60,886 bases of DNA from Enterocloster asparagiformis (GTDB taxonomy: Bacteria > Bacillota > Clostridia > Lachnospirales > Lachnospiraceae): the NCBI GenBank assembly GCA_018380885.1, contig JAGZSY010000031.1, positions 1 to 60,886 of the forward strand, given 5' to 3'. This document shows, piece by piece, positions 51,380 to 60,242 of the stretch; positions within the stretch are counted from its first letter, which is position 1, and every line of letters begins with the position of its first letter. Below the pieces are notes generated by a model. It searched no databases and was not told the origin of the DNA. It saw only the letters and a list, made by a program, of their open reading frames with translations. The position numbers and the translations under genes are program-made.

Positions 51380-52378
51380 TTAAAGCCCCGGCTTCAGCCG
51401 CTGGTCCAGCTCAAATGCGCTCCTGGACGGATTGCCCTCGGCCCGCAGGATCGCTCCGTTTTTCAGATCATAAATTGAGGACCACACCGTATCCATGCCC
51501 AGGCTGCGGTCATACTGGCACATAAATCCCATTTTCCCCGCCAGAAGCGCCTCGGCCTGCCGGACCGACCACGTTTTTTGCCCTGCAAACGCCCTGGACA
51601 TGGTCTCATACCGCTCGTGGGAGTGGACCGTATCCGGGATCTGCGCCTGATCGGGAGCCAGGGCGCCGGTGACAAAATGATTGGCCGCAAACACCGCGCC
51701 AGGCCGCTCCGGCCGGATCACCTCCATGCGCCGGCAATTGCACTCCACCACCGCGGCATCCCCGCCGCGGTCCGCCAGCGTGATGGCCTGGGCCGAGCCC
51801 ACGGGCAGCCGTTCCAGGGCCTTCACAGCCTCCGCCACGGTCCCGCACCGCTCCAGAATGTACCGCACCAGAAGCCCGGCGTTGAAGCCCGGCGCAATCC
51901 TGGTGGGATACATAAAGGTCAGCCCCGCCGCCAGGCCGTGCTCATTGACCCCGTCCTCCATCTGGGTCCAGGCCGTAGTCACCCCCACAAACGCGGCGCT
52001 TCCCTCCAGCCGGTACAGCGGGCTGTCGCAGAACGGCTCCACCTCTGTCAAAAAGTCGCTGTTGCGCCCCAAAATCACCGTCTCCTCATCCGAGTACGCA
52101 AAGCAGGAGCAGCGGTTTCCCACCGCAAAGCTGTACATGGACAGCAGAAACGCCTGCATCTGCTCCAAATCTGCCCTCTGCCCATCGGCCATTCCCCTGA
52201 TCTCGTCCAGTATTTCCGGAAAATACCTCTGGTACACGGGCACACAGGCCCGGGCATAGTCCAGGCGCGCCCTGTCCACGGCCAGGTGTTCCATGAGATT
52301 GATATGCCGCCCGTAAAGCAGGGCCCCCTGCCGCAGTCCGCTCTCGTAATGGCTGCCCTTCCATATTGAATGCTTCAT
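51380..52378 (-). CDS. C45-type acyltransferase / linear amide hydrolase
   Basis: 332 aa. The Ntn-hydrolase family pattern is present: YFPEILDEIRGMADG, then the probable nucleophile Cys90 in NRCSCFAY, GRNSDFL, GVNEHGLAAGLTF and AANHF. These enzymes are relatives of isopenicillin N acyltransferase and bile salt hydrolase and split or exchange amide-linked acyl groups. There is no signal peptide, so it acts in the cytoplasm. AAGGAGAGAACAACTTT leads to the ATG. Substrate unknown. Confidence 0.85.
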   Translation of the reverse strand: MKHSIWKGSHYESGLRQGALLYGRHINLMEHLAVDRARLDYARACVPVYQRYFPEILDEIRGMADGQRADLEQMQAFLLSMYSFAVGNRCSCFAYSDEETVILGRNSDFLTEVEPFCDSPLYRLEGSAAFVGVTTAWTQMEDGVNEHGLAAGLTFMYPTRIAPGFNAGLLVRYILERCGTVAEAVKALERLPVGSAQAITLADRGGDAAVVECNCRRMEVIRPERPGAVFAANHFVTGALAPDQAQIPDTVHSHERYETMSRAFAGQKTWSVRQAEALLAGKMGFMCQYDRSLGMDTVWSSIYDLKNGAILRAEGNPSRSAFELDQRLKPGL

Positions 52379-52576
52379 AAAGTTGTTCTCTCCTTAATTC
52401 TTAGAATTGAGAGATGGCGCCAGCTCTTGAGATAAGACTACTTTAATAAAAATTTTCTGTCAATACTTTTATTTTTTTCTTTTTAACATTCAATTTATTT
52501 CGTTCATCCCGCTCTTGCGCGGCGGGAAACTTTGCGCTATACTTGCCATGATCAGGCATTTTCGGGAGGGTAAATT

Positions 52577-53008
52577 ATGCTGAAGGATTACGAACACAAC
52601 GCGAAATATTACGAGACGGACCAGATGGGCTGCGTGCACCACTCCAATTACATACGCTGGATGGAGGAGGCCCGGGTGGACCTGATGGACCAGATGGGCT
52701 GCGGCTACCGGGCCATGGAGGAAGCCGGCGTGTGCAGCCCTGTGCTGGAGGTGAGCTGCAAATACAAAAGCATGGTTCGCTTCGGCGACACCGTGCGCAT
52801 CCACGCCTGGATTAAGGAGTACAACGGCATCCGCATGACCATCGGCTACGAGATGCGCGACGCCTCCTCCGGCGAGTTGCGCACCCAGGCGGAGAGCGCC
52901 CACTGCTTCCTCACCCCGGACGGACGCCCCGTGTCCCTGAAGCGTTCTTATCCGGAATGGGATCGGCAGTTCCGCCAAATGTTAAACCCGGAGACAGAGC
53001 AGGTGTAA
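52577..53008 (+). CDS. Acyl-CoA thioesterase (YbgC/FadM-like hotdog fold)
   Basis: 143 aa. YYETDQMGCVHHSNYIRWME holds the catalytic Asp of the 4-hydroxybenzoyl-CoA thioesterase family, and ARVDLMDQMG and LEVSCKYKSMVRFGDTVRI complete it. It hydrolyses acyl-CoA thioesters. GGGAGGGTAAATT before the ATG; a TATACT box near 52537 is a likely promoter. It is followed at once by a strong terminator, so it is a one-gene unit. Confidence 0.93.
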   Translation: MLKDYEHNAKYYETDQMGCVHHSNYIRWMEEARVDLMDQMGCGYRAMEEAGVCSPVLEVSCKYKSMVRFGDTVRIHAWIKEYNGIRMTIGYEMRDASSGELRTQAESAHCFLTPDGRPVSLKRSYPEWDRQFRQMLNPETEQV

Positions 53009-53028
53009 GTCAAACCTGCTCTTTTTTT
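52997..53028 (+). terminator. Intrinsic terminator of the thioesterase gene
   Basis: GAGCAGGT and ACCTGCTC form an 8-bp stem around a 9-nt loop containing the stop codon, followed by seven T. Confidence 0.92.
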
Positions 53029-53059
53029 GAATGCAATGGGCCGCCGGCGCCCCACTCCT

Positions 53060-55264
53060 CTACTGATCCAGCTTGATGCCGGAGAGCATCTGGGCCAGGG
53101 CGTTGTTTAGCGGCTCCTGGGCTTCCCTGCTCTGCTGGTTTAAGTACTTGGCCACGTCCCGCTTGGTGACGCCGGCCCCCTCCTTCTTCCTGCGCTCCTG
53201 GAACGCCTTCAGCTTTTCCTTGTATCCGCACTTGCAGACAAACGTCTGGGCGTCCCCCTTGCCCCTCAGCTCCATTTTCTTGTGGCACACCGGGCAGCGG
53301 GCGTTGGAGGTGCGGGAAATGGTCTCCCGGTGGCCGCAATCCCGGTCCTGGCAGACCAGCATCTCGCTGTTCTTTCCCTTCACCAGCAGCATTTTCTTCC
53401 CGCACACCGGACATTTGGTGTTGGTCAGATTGTCGTGGCGGAACTGGCCTTCGCCGGACTTGATCTGGCCGATCAGCTCCTGGGAGTAGCTGCGGATGTC
53501 CTTCATAAACGCCGCCCGCTTCAGATTCCCGCGGGAAATCTTTTGCAGCTTCATCTCCCACTGGGCCGTCAGCTCCGGCTTCTTCAAATCCTCGGGCACC
53601 AGCTCCAGAAGCTGCCTGGCCTTGGAGGTCAGAAGAATGTCCTTGCCCCGCTTTTCCAGCAGGAAGCTGGAAAACAGCTTCTCGATTATGTCCGCCCTGG
53701 TGGCCACGGTGCCAAGGCCTCCGGTCTCCCCCAGGGTCCTGGCCAGCTCCTTGTCCCCGGACTCCATATAGGCGGCCGGGTTCTCCATGGCCGAGAGCAG
53801 CGTGGCCTCGTTGAAATGGGCCGGCGGTTTTGTCTTGCCCTCGGTCAGGACAAAGCTCAGACGTTCCAGAACATCCCCCGCCTTCAGATCGGGAAGCTGC
53901 TGCCCCTTCACCTCCCGGCCGTCCTCCGCTTCCTCCTCGTCCTCGTACCCGTCCTCGTAGGCGGCCTTCCAGCCCTGGCTGCGGACGATCTTTCCGTGGG
54001 CCACGAACCGCTCCCCGCCCGCTTTCACCGTCAGGTTCGTCTGCTCGTACTCAAAGGGCGGGTACAGCACGGCCAGGAACCGGCGCACCACCAGGTCGTA
54101 AATCCGCCGCTCGTCGATGGTCATGTGGTCCATCTGCACAAACTGCTCCGTGGGAATAATGGCGTGGTGGTCGGACACCTTGCTGTTGTCCACAAAAAAC
54201 AGCTTCTCCGGCAGCGGACGGGACGCCAGGCGGCCGGCGGCCAGCTTGTAGGGGCCCACGGCGCAGGCCTTCAGCCGCTCCTTCAAGGTGGGCACGATGT
54301 CCGCGCTGAGGTAGCGCGAATCCGTCCGCGGGTAGGTCAGCACCTTGTGGTTCTCGTACAGGCGCTGCATAATATTGAGCGTCTCTTTGGCCGAATAGTT
54401 GAACTTCTTGTTGGCATCCCGCTGCAGCTCTGTCAGGTCGTAGAGCAGGGGCGCGGACTTCTTCCCCGGCGTACGCTTCACCTCTGCCACCACGCCCTTT
54501 TCTCCCTGAAGCGCCTTTAACACGGCTTCCATGCGGGAGCGGTCAAAGGAGCAAAAGCTTTTGGCCCCGGAGTCCTGCCAGGTGAGGGTAAACGCCGGCT
54601 GGGCGCATTTCGCCTGGATGCCAAAGTAGGGTTTGGGGATGAATCCTCTGATCTGCTCCTCCCGCTTGGCGATCATTGCCAGGGTGGGGGTCTGCACCCG
54701 GCCGCAGGAGAGCTGGGCGTTGTACTTGCAGGTCAGCGCGCGGGTGGCGTTGATGCCCACCAGCCAATCCGCCTCCGCCCGGCACATAGCCGCATCGTAG
54801 AGATTTTCATACTCTTTGCCGTCCTTTAAATTGGCAAATCCCTCCCGGATGGCCTTGTCGGTGACCGAGGAGATCCACAGCCGCTTCAACGGCTTTTTAC
54901 AGCCGGCCTTTTTCAGGATCAGGCGGGCCACCAGCTCGCCCTCCCGCCCGGCGTCCGTGGCGATGATAACCTCCCCCACGTCCCCACGGTTGAGCTGGGC
55001 CTTCACGGCCTGGTACTGCTTTGTGGTCTGGCGGATCACCTCCAGTTTGAAGGGCTCCGGCAGCATAGGCAGGTCCTCCAGCTTCCACTCTTTATACCTG
55101 CTGTCGTACGCCTCCGGGTCCGCCAGCTCCACCAGATGGCCCAGGCCCCAGGTTACAATGTAGGCGCCGCCCTCAATGGCGCCGTTTATCTGCCTGCCGC
55201 ACTTCAGCACCCGGGCGATATCCCGGGCCACGGAGGGCTTTTCCGCTATTACCAATGATTTCAT
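53060..55264 (-). CDS. topB: DNA topoisomerase III (type IA)
   Basis: 734 aa. A Toprim domain (SLVIAEKPSVARDIARVLK; DAGREGELVARLIL) is followed by a type IA core with the active-site Tyr in VLTYPRTDSRYL, and two Cys4 zinc motifs near the end (CPVCGKKM with a partner pair, and CPVCHKKM with VCKCGYK). It relaxes or decatenates DNA by single-strand passage. The start is ATG 55264 after AAGGAGCG; an upstream ATG at 55336 falls in the terminator of the preceding gene. Length and layout suit TopB, though it may be a mobile-element type copy. Confidence 0.93.
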   Translation of the reverse strand: MKSLVIAEKPSVARDIARVLKCGRQINGAIEGGAYIVTWGLGHLVELADPEAYDSRYKEWKLEDLPMLPEPFKLEVIRQTTKQYQAVKAQLNRGDVGEVIIATDAGREGELVARLILKKAGCKKPLKRLWISSVTDKAIREGFANLKDGKEYENLYDAAMCRAEADWLVGINATRALTCKYNAQLSCGRVQTPTLAMIAKREEQIRGFIPKPYFGIQAKCAQPAFTLTWQDSGAKSFCSFDRSRMEAVLKALQGEKGVVAEVKRTPGKKSAPLLYDLTELQRDANKKFNYSAKETLNIMQRLYENHKVLTYPRTDSRYLSADIVPTLKERLKACAVGPYKLAAGRLASRPLPEKLFFVDNSKVSDHHAIIPTEQFVQMDHMTIDERRIYDLVVRRFLAVLYPPFEYEQTNLTVKAGGERFVAHGKIVRSQGWKAAYEDGYEDEEEAEDGREVKGQQLPDLKAGDVLERLSFVLTEGKTKPPAHFNEATLLSAMENPAAYMESGDKELARTLGETGGLGTVATRADIIEKLFSSFLLEKRGKDILLTSKARQLLELVPEDLKKPELTAQWEMKLQKISRGNLKRAAFMKDIRSYSQELIGQIKSGEGQFRHDNLTNTKCPVCGKKMLLVKGKNSEMLVCQDRDCGHRETISRTSNARCPVCHKKMELRGKGDAQTFVCKCGYKEKLKAFQERRKKEGAGVTKRDVAKYLNQQSREAQEPLNNALAQMLSGIKLDQ

Positions 55265-55314
55265 GTGTTGAACGCTCCTTATACTTTCCATAAAATTCCA
55301 ATATCTTGAATGTG

Positions 55315-55342
55315 AAAAGGCACTTGAACCCTCCAAGTGCCT
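55315..55342 (-). terminator. Intrinsic terminator of the VOC gene
   Basis: AGGCACTTG and CAAGTGCCT form a 9-bp stem with a short loop, followed by TTTT on the minus strand. Lies 30 bp past the VOC stop. Confidence 0.85.
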
Positions 55343-55372
55343 GGCATACCTTCAAATACCGCGCCGCGATTC

Positions 55373-55798
55373 CTACAGCAGCGCAAAATGAGGGCTTTCG
55401 ATCACTTCTCTCATCGCGCACAGGCAGAACGGATGCCCGGCCGGGTCAAACATAACCCTCCAGCCCTCGGAGAACTGCTGATCCGCAACTGTGGCTCCGC
55501 ATTGAACCGCGTATTGGACCGCTTTTTCCAGGTCATTCACCGCAAAATCCAAATGGGCCATCTGCTGCTGCGCCTCAGGCTCTTCCGGCCACACCGGAGG
55601 CTGGTACTGGGGATTGCACTGGAACGTTATGCCCGGATACGCCCCCTGCTCCGTCCCCGGAGCGCCCAGAATCGCCCACTCCTCATTATGAAATACGATA
55701 TCCCACCCAAGCAGAGCCGCGTAGAACTTTGCCAGCTCGTAAGGCTCCTTGCAGTCCACCGTAAATGAATACATTTTGATCTTCAGCTCATGATCCAT
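55373..55798 (-). CDS. VOC (glyoxalase/bleomycin-resistance-like) family protein
   Basis: 141 aa. Two beta-alpha-beta-beta-beta halves: YSFTVDCKEPYELAKFYAAL and MAHLDFAVNDLEKAVQYAVQ, ending VMFDPAGHPFCL. This fits small VOC proteins of uncertain substrate, often annotated as glyoxalase-like. It is a single gene with its own terminator. A clear ribosome site was not obvious (GGAGGTATCGGAGAT is fair). Confidence 0.88.
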   Translation of the reverse strand: MDHELKIKMYSFTVDCKEPYELAKFYAALLGWDIVFHNEEWAILGAPGTEQGAYPGITFQCNPQYQPPVWPEEPEAQQQMAHLDFAVNDLEKAVQYAVQCGATVADQQFSEGWRVMFDPAGHPFCLCAMREVIESPHFALL

Positions 55799-55911
55799 AT
55801 CTCCGATACCTCCCAGTCAGGAACAACGTTTCGTTTTCCTCCTATTCTACCATAAATCCCGCCCCGCGGCAAACTGTTTCATCGGCGGCTACCCCATACC
55901 CGGGGGATTGT

Positions 55912-55942
55912 AAAGAGGCGGCCTGCGCTTGCAGACCGCCTC
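55912..55942 (-). terminator. Hairpin terminator after the HPr-like gene
   Basis: GAGGCGG and CCGCCTC with inner CTGC/GCAG give a 12-bp stem with one wobble pair and a 4-nt loop, followed by TTTAC on the minus strand. The short T-run makes it moderate. Confidence 0.65.
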
Positions 55943-55956
55943 CTTGTTTCCTGTAT

Positions 55957-56283
55957 TTATCTCGCGCATTTTAGCGCGATGCCGTCCCGTATTTCCTCCC
56001 GTCCGTCCTCGTCCTCTGGCCTTATATCGGGGACAACACCTGTTTTCAAAATCCGGGAATACTCCTCCAGGGCCTTTGTCTCGTCCTCCCCGTCAAATAT
56101 CAGCTCGAACCGGTCACCCGCCTTGATGTCACCGATGTGCATCATGCTTTTGGCGTTGAACCGTCGCCCGGCCAGATCCACCGTCACCCGGCAGTTGTAC
56201 TTGTATCCGGTCTGAATCAGAAGGCTCATCTGTCTGCGATATAAGGTCTGGTTGTCCGAGGCGAGAAATGCACTCTTTATCAT
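55957..56283 (-). CDS. HPr-fold protein lacking the phosphorylated His
   Basis: 108 aa. The segment CRVTVDLAGRRFNAKSMMHI, followed by AGDRFELIFDGEDETKALEE, closely follows HPr of the sugar phosphotransferase system, including the 'NAKS' turn with its Ser46-like residue. The active loop, normally LHARPA, reads TLYRRQM, so the phosphorylated His is missing. A Crh-like regulatory role is possible (Crh also lacks the His). A charged C-terminal tail of about 25 residues is extra. Confidence 0.68.
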   Translation of the reverse strand: MIKSAFLASDNQTLYRRQMSLLIQTGYKYNCRVTVDLAGRRFNAKSMMHIGDIKAGDRFELIFDGEDETKALEEYSRILKTGVVPDIRPEDEDGREEIRDGIALKCAR

Positions 56284-56365
56284 TTAACACCTGCCATATC
56301 CGCTGTACCCGTCATGCCGCGAGGGGACGGGCCAAAGGCCCGGCGCGCGACCGGCGTACACGATT

Positions 56366-56707
56366 CTATTTTGTGGTCTTTGCGGAGGCTTTCGAGGTTT
56401 TGCCCGTGGTCCTGCGGTGCCTCAGCAGCTCCATCTGAGCCACCTTGCGCTCCTCCTCCAGCCTGAGGATTTCCTCCCTGCGCCCATCCTCCTTGCGCCT
56501 GCGCTCACACATCGCCAGCTCCCGGTATTTTTCCTGCAATTCCCCCTTCTCAAAGGCTAAAAATCCGTCGAACGCGTCCGGGAACAGGAACGTCTTGACC
56601 ACGCCTCCGCTCTGAAACCGTACTTTAATATGCTCCGCCGGCTCCTCCACTATACTGCCCTTGCCGAATTTCAAATGTTTCACTTCTTCGTTCACCAGTG
56701 ACGCCAT
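56366..56707 (-). CDS. Hypothetical protein with CarD-like/RapA-type N-terminus and coiled-coil tail
   Basis: 113 aa. The first 55 residues (VKHLKFGKGSIVEEPAEHIK, then FLFPDAFDGFLAFE) form a small beta-barrel often found in short clostridial proteins. The rest is a basic helical tail (RRKEDGRREEILRLEEERK), ending SKASAKTTK. It may bind nucleic acid or RNA polymerase, but this is not shown. ATG 56707 is 8 nt after GGAGG; the upstream in-frame ATG is not preceded by a site. Confidence 0.65.
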   Translation of the reverse strand: MASLVNEEVKHLKFGKGSIVEEPAEHIKVRFQSGGVVKTFLFPDAFDGFLAFEKGELQEKYRELAMCERRRKEDGRREEILRLEEERKVAQMELLRHRRTTGKTSKASAKTTK

Positions 56708-56939
56708 CCATTCAACCTCCATTTCTTGAAAAAACAACAGAAAAAAACAAAGCGGGCCGATTGTCCACCGCCTACCGCTCCGCCGATGCAGCAGGCCCGC
56801 CGCCAGCCGGCGCGGGCCAGATATCCCTGGAACATATTCCTGATACTTATATTCTACCAGAATTTTCGTCTTATTTCTAATGATATTTCCAAAATTTTAG
56901 ATTTTTTGTCAAAATTGCCCCGTATCCCAGCCCATATTT

Positions 56940-57881
56940 TTATGCATTTTTGCCCATATTCTGGGAGCGTTGGGACGGCTGCCCGGGCTGCCGCAGCTTT
57001 TCCCCCTCCCGCGCCCCGGCCAACTGCAAAAACGCCTCCATGGCCGGCGTCATCCATTTGAGCGGATGGCACAGCAGCGCGCTCTCCACAGCCGGCGTGA
57101 AGCCCTCGATCATCACCCGCTCCAGCCGCCCGTCCTCCACCATGGGCCTGACGGCGAAATCCGGCAGGATTCCTATGCCCAGCCCGGACTGGGCAAAGCT
57201 GCGTATGCCCTCGATGCTGTCCGCCTCCATGAGCACATGGGGCACGATCCCCTGTTCCCTGCAAAACAGTTCAAACTGACGGCGGTAGGGACAGCCCGGC
57301 TCCGTCATCAGGAAGGTGATATCCGCCAGCTCCGCGGCCGACGGCATTTTCCCAAAACAGAACCTGCCGGGCGCGGCCACCGCCCAGATGGGGTGGGACA
57401 TACCGCATGAGGCCCGCCAGGCGCTTTTCTCCTCCTGGTCTGCGATCACCCAGGCGAAATCCAGCTGTCCGGAACCCAGCATGTCCTGCAGCGCCCCGAT
57501 GCCGCCGCTGCGGACCACCAGATCCACCTTGGGGTACAGCTGATGGTACCGCCCCAGCAGCTCCGGCAGAAACGCCGTGCAGAGCGAGGAAAATGCGCCG
57601 ATCCGCAGCTTTCCCGACGGCTCCCGGCGGCTGTCGACAGCCAGGCGGGCGTTCTCCACCCCCAGCAGCAGGCCCCGGGCGTGCTCCAACAGCACCTCGC
57701 CAGCTGCGGTCAGCGCGATGCCCTTGGGCAGCCGGTCAAACAGCTTCACCCCCAGCTCCTCCTCCAGCCCCTGAATCTGCGCCGTCACCGTGGACTGGGT
57801 GTAGCCCAGTTGAGATGCTGCCCGTGAAAAGCTGCCTGTGTCGGCAGCCCTGACAAATGTGTTCAGATTGCGCAGCTCCAT
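56940..57881 (-). CDS. LysR family transcription regulator
   Basis: 313 aa. The N-terminal HTH (LNTFVRAADTGSFSRAASQL, YTQSTVTAQIQGLEEELG, KLFDRLPKGI) and a LysR substrate domain (LRIGAFSSLCTAFLPELLGR) are clear. It is divergent from a glutaredoxin-like gene across 126 bp, the usual arrangement for a LysR protein and its target. AGGAGGGCAAAG before ATG 57881 sets the start; the frame continues to 58034 but overlaps the divergent gene. Confidence 0.93.
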   Translation of the reverse strand: MELRNLNTFVRAADTGSFSRAASQLGYTQSTVTAQIQGLEEELGVKLFDRLPKGIALTAAGEVLLEHARGLLLGVENARLAVDSRREPSGKLRIGAFSSLCTAFLPELLGRYHQLYPKVDLVVRSGGIGALQDMLGSGQLDFAWVIADQEEKSAWRASCGMSHPIWAVAAPGRFCFGKMPSAAELADITFLMTEPGCPYRRQFELFCREQGIVPHVLMEADSIEGIRSFAQSGLGIGILPDFAVRPMVEDGRLERVMIEGFTPAVESALLCHPLKWMTPAMEAFLQLAGAREGEKLRQPGQPSQRSQNMGKNA

Positions 57882-58007
57882 CTTTGCCCTCCTGTGGTAT
57901 CGAAATTTTTGAATCCATTTATAATATATTTCAATTTTACAGAAATGTAAAGCCCTGCTATACTGAGTGCAGAAACCACATACAAACGCCCACAAGGAGG
58001 AACATCC
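57882..58007. promoter_or_regulatory. Divergent LysR/glutaredoxin promoter region
   Basis: 126 bp between two divergent starts, AT-rich near 57905-57945. CTATACTGAG near 57957 gives a TATACT -10 for the plus-strand gene. A LysR box cannot be fixed by eye. Confidence 0.55.
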
Positions 58008-58265
58008 ATGAATATCACCGTAATCGGAAGCCATCTCTGCCCCGACACCCTGTACGCGCTCTGCAAGCTGCGCGAAGCCGGAATCTCCATTGATTTCAAG
58101 AACCTGTCCGCCTCACTGCCGGACTTAAAGGCCTACCTGGCCGTGCGTGAATCCGACCCGCTGTACGAGGCGGTCCGCAAAAACGGCGGCATCGGCATCC
58201 CCTGCTTCATCTTTGAGGACGGCCGCCGCACCCTGGAGCTGGACGAGGTCCTGTCCCCTCAATAA
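58008..58265 (+). CDS. Glutaredoxin-like thiol protein
   Basis: 85 aa. A thioredoxin-fold start (ITVIGSHLCPDTLYALCKL) carries CPDT in place of the CxxC site, so it may act by a one-Cys mechanism. The cis-Pro loop is GIGIPCFIFEDG. It probably reduces or senses glutathione-like or protein thiols. It is preceded by AAGGAGGAACATCC and ends just before a terminator. Control by the divergent LysR protein is likely. Confidence 0.88.
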   Translation: MNITVIGSHLCPDTLYALCKLREAGISIDFKNLSASLPDLKAYLAVRESDPLYEAVRKNGGIGIPCFIFEDGRRTLELDEVLSPQ

Positions 58266-58275
58266 CGCCCGGCAG

Positions 58276-58322
58276 ACGCGGTCCGGCAGCAATTTTCCTC
58301 TGCTGCCGGTCCGCGTTTCTTC
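58276..58322 (+). terminator. Intrinsic terminator of the glutaredoxin-like gene
   Basis: ACGCGG-T-CCGGCAGCA pairs with TGCTGCCGG-T-CCGCGT (15 bp with one T-T mismatch), followed by TTTCTT. Confidence 0.85.
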
Positions 58323-58390
58323 ATTAAATGCAGCGGTCCGCCGGGAAGCCGGCTGCTCAAAAACTGATACTCATACACGGTTTTGTATGC

Positions 58391-58396
58391 TATAAT
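58391..58396 (+). promoter_or_regulatory. -10 box of the SnoaL-GGDEF gene
   Basis: TATAAT preceded by TATGC, giving an extended TG. The leader of about 70 nt contains a GGGCGGC/GCCCG-rich hairpin before GGAGGACCGAAC and the ATG. No riboswitch class is recognised. Confidence 0.55.
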
Positions 58397-58471
58397 CATG
58401 TTTAGATTCTAATATCCGGCAATTTCGCCCGCAGGGCGGCTTAAGGCCGGGCAAAAACCGGAGGACCGAAC

Positions 58472-59449
58472 ATGACAACGGAGCAGCTTCTTTGTGAGAC
58501 GACAAAACGTATATGGAATTACTACCTGATCACCCCTTCCGAGGAACATTTGCGCGAAATTACCAGCCTCTGCGCCAAGGATCTGGTCATCATCGGCACC
58601 GGAAAAAGCGAACTGTTCGTCAAACCGGACCACGTGATGGAATACCTGAAAACCAGCATGGAGGATGCCGCGCAGATATGCCTGGAGGTCATCGACGAGT
58701 GGTACGAATGCCTGAAGGTGGCGGAGGGCGTGCGCCTGGTCTACGGCGGTCTCTGGGCCAGGGAGCGGTCCGACGGGCGGCTGGGCGCGCTGATCGACAT
58801 GGACACCCGCTTCAGCATGCTCTACCGTTGGAACGGAACCATCTGGGAAATCTGCCACATCCACCACTCTATGCCCTACCAGGAGCAGCAGCCCGGGGAG
58901 CTGTACCCCAAAACCCTGTCCCAGAAAGCCAGGGAAGCGCTGGAGCTGGCGGAAATCTACCAGCGCAAATCCGAGCTGGACGGCATGACCGGGCTGTACA
59001 ACAGCGAAGCCTTCAAGCACTACGCCGTCAAGCTGCTGGCGTTATGTCCCCGGGCTTACCTCTACTCCTTTGACCTGGATTATTTTAAAACCATCAACGA
59101 CACCTTCGGCCATATCACGGGAGACCGCGTGCTCACCTCCTTTGCCGACGCCCTCAAGACCCATTTCCCCGCGGACGCGGTGATCGGGCGCATCGGAGGG
59201 GACGAATTCTCCGTGCTGGAGCCCGCCGACCTGTCACGGGACCAGGTGGAGGCCCGTTTAAACCGCCTGGCGGCCGGGTACAGGGACAGCGCGGCCAAGC
59301 TGCTGGCCAACCCGGAGTACGGCCGGTTCTCCGTGGGCATCGCCGAGACAGCGGACGGCTCCATGCCCTTTGAGACCCTGCGCGCCGCCTCCGACCGCGC
59401 CCTGTACCAGGCCAAGAGGGCGCGCGCCTCAGGCCTCTGCTGGGCCTGA
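58472..59449 (+). CDS. Cytoplasmic diguanylate cyclase with SnoaL-like sensor
   Basis: 325 aa. The first 140 residues resemble a SnoaL-like (NTF2-fold) domain (LREITSLCAKDLVIIGTGKS, VRLVYGGLWARERS, YRWNGTIWEICHIHHSM). After a short coiled linker comes a GGDEF domain with LDYFKTINDTFGHITGDRVL and the intact loop RIGGDEFSVL. No membrane segment is present, so it senses something inside the cell, possibly by ligand binding in the NTF2 pocket. GGAGGACCGAAC before the ATG. Confidence 0.92.
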   Translation: MTTEQLLCETTKRIWNYYLITPSEEHLREITSLCAKDLVIIGTGKSELFVKPDHVMEYLKTSMEDAAQICLEVIDEWYECLKVAEGVRLVYGGLWARERSDGRLGALIDMDTRFSMLYRWNGTIWEICHIHHSMPYQEQQPGELYPKTLSQKAREALELAEIYQRKSELDGMTGLYNSEAFKHYAVKLLALCPRAYLYSFDLDYFKTINDTFGHITGDRVLTSFADALKTHFPADAVIGRIGGDEFSVLEPADLSRDQVEARLNRLAAGYRDSAAKLLANPEYGRFSVGIAETADGSMPFETLRAASDRALYQAKRARASGLCWA

Positions 59450-59468
59450 CCCTCCGCCCGGCGGACAC

Positions 59469-59499
59469 AAAAAAAGGAAGCCTCCACGCTTCCTTTTTT
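59469..59499. terminator. Bidirectional intrinsic terminator
   Basis: GGAAGC and GCTTCC with a 6-nt loop, an A-run before and a T-run after. It serves both the SnoaL-GGDEF gene and the converging alarmone synthetase gene, whose last codons it touches. Confidence 0.92.
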
Positions 59500-60130
59500 A
59501 GTCCGCTTCCTCCCGGTGATCCCCATTCTCCCGGCGCTCCCGGTATTCCTCGAACTTCTCCTCGATCTCCTTTAACACAGCCGCGTAGGTCAAAAACTCC
59601 TGTTCCATCCGCTCCCTGTTCTCCGGGTTCTTCTTGTAGCAGATCCGGTGCTCCATGCTGGCCCAGAAATCCATGGACATGGTCCGAAACTGGACCTCCA
59701 CCGGAAAATATTCCATGGCGTCCAGGCAGTACACCGGCGCCCCCAGCACAATGTGGTAACTGCGGTAACCGTTGGGCTTGGGCGCGGCGATGTAGTCCCG
59801 CTCCTTCACCAGCACCAGGTCCGTCTGGCGCGTCAACCCCGCCGCCATGTTGTAGATATCGTCAACAAAATAGCAGATCACCCGGATACCCGCGATGTCC
59901 TGAAGGTAATCCCGGGCGTTGGACACGCCGTCGGTCAGTCCCAGACGCCTCAGCTTATCCTCGATGCTCTTCTTGGATTTAATCCGGCTCTGCATATTGT
60001 GAATGGGTCCGCACACGGCTCTGCTGCCGTACAGGCTGTGGTTCAAAATCTCCAGGCGCGTTTCCAAAAGCCTTCTGGCATCCTCATAAGGCCGTATCAG
60101 ATCGTAATACTGTTCGTTGGTCATATCCAT
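59498..60130 (-). CDS. Small alarmone synthetase (RelQ-like)
   Basis: 210 aa. The RelA/SpoT synthetase domain alone, without hydrolase or TGS parts: DYLQDIAGIRVICYFVDDIY, KPNGYRSYHIVL and VEVQFRTMSMDFWASMEH. It makes (p)ppGpp from ATP and GTP/GDP. An acidic helical C-terminus suits the tetrameric RelQ group. Start may be 60130 or the ATG two codons later (60124), which has better spacing from GGGG. Confidence 0.93.
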   Translation of the reverse strand: MDMTNEQYYDLIRPYEDARRLLETRLEILNHSLYGSRAVCGPIHNMQSRIKSKKSIEDKLRRLGLTDGVSNARDYLQDIAGIRVICYFVDDIYNMAAGLTRQTDLVLVKERDYIAAPKPNGYRSYHIVLGAPVYCLDAMEYFPVEVQFRTMSMDFWASMEHRICYKKNPENRERMEQEFLTYAAVLKEIEEKFEEYRERRENGDHREEAD

Positions 60131-60242
60131 TTCCCCGCAGCTTCATTTCGCTCGTTCCGCACTGGTATCCAGCATAGCGAAAAGTTGTGTCCATTCTGTG
60201 TAGGCTTTCTGGATAATTTATAAAAATACCGGAAATTTTCCG

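Noticed and set aside
53282..54520. 412-aa plus-strand open frame within the topoisomerase gene
   Set aside because: It lies opposite a clear topB gene, has no family features and no ribosome site.
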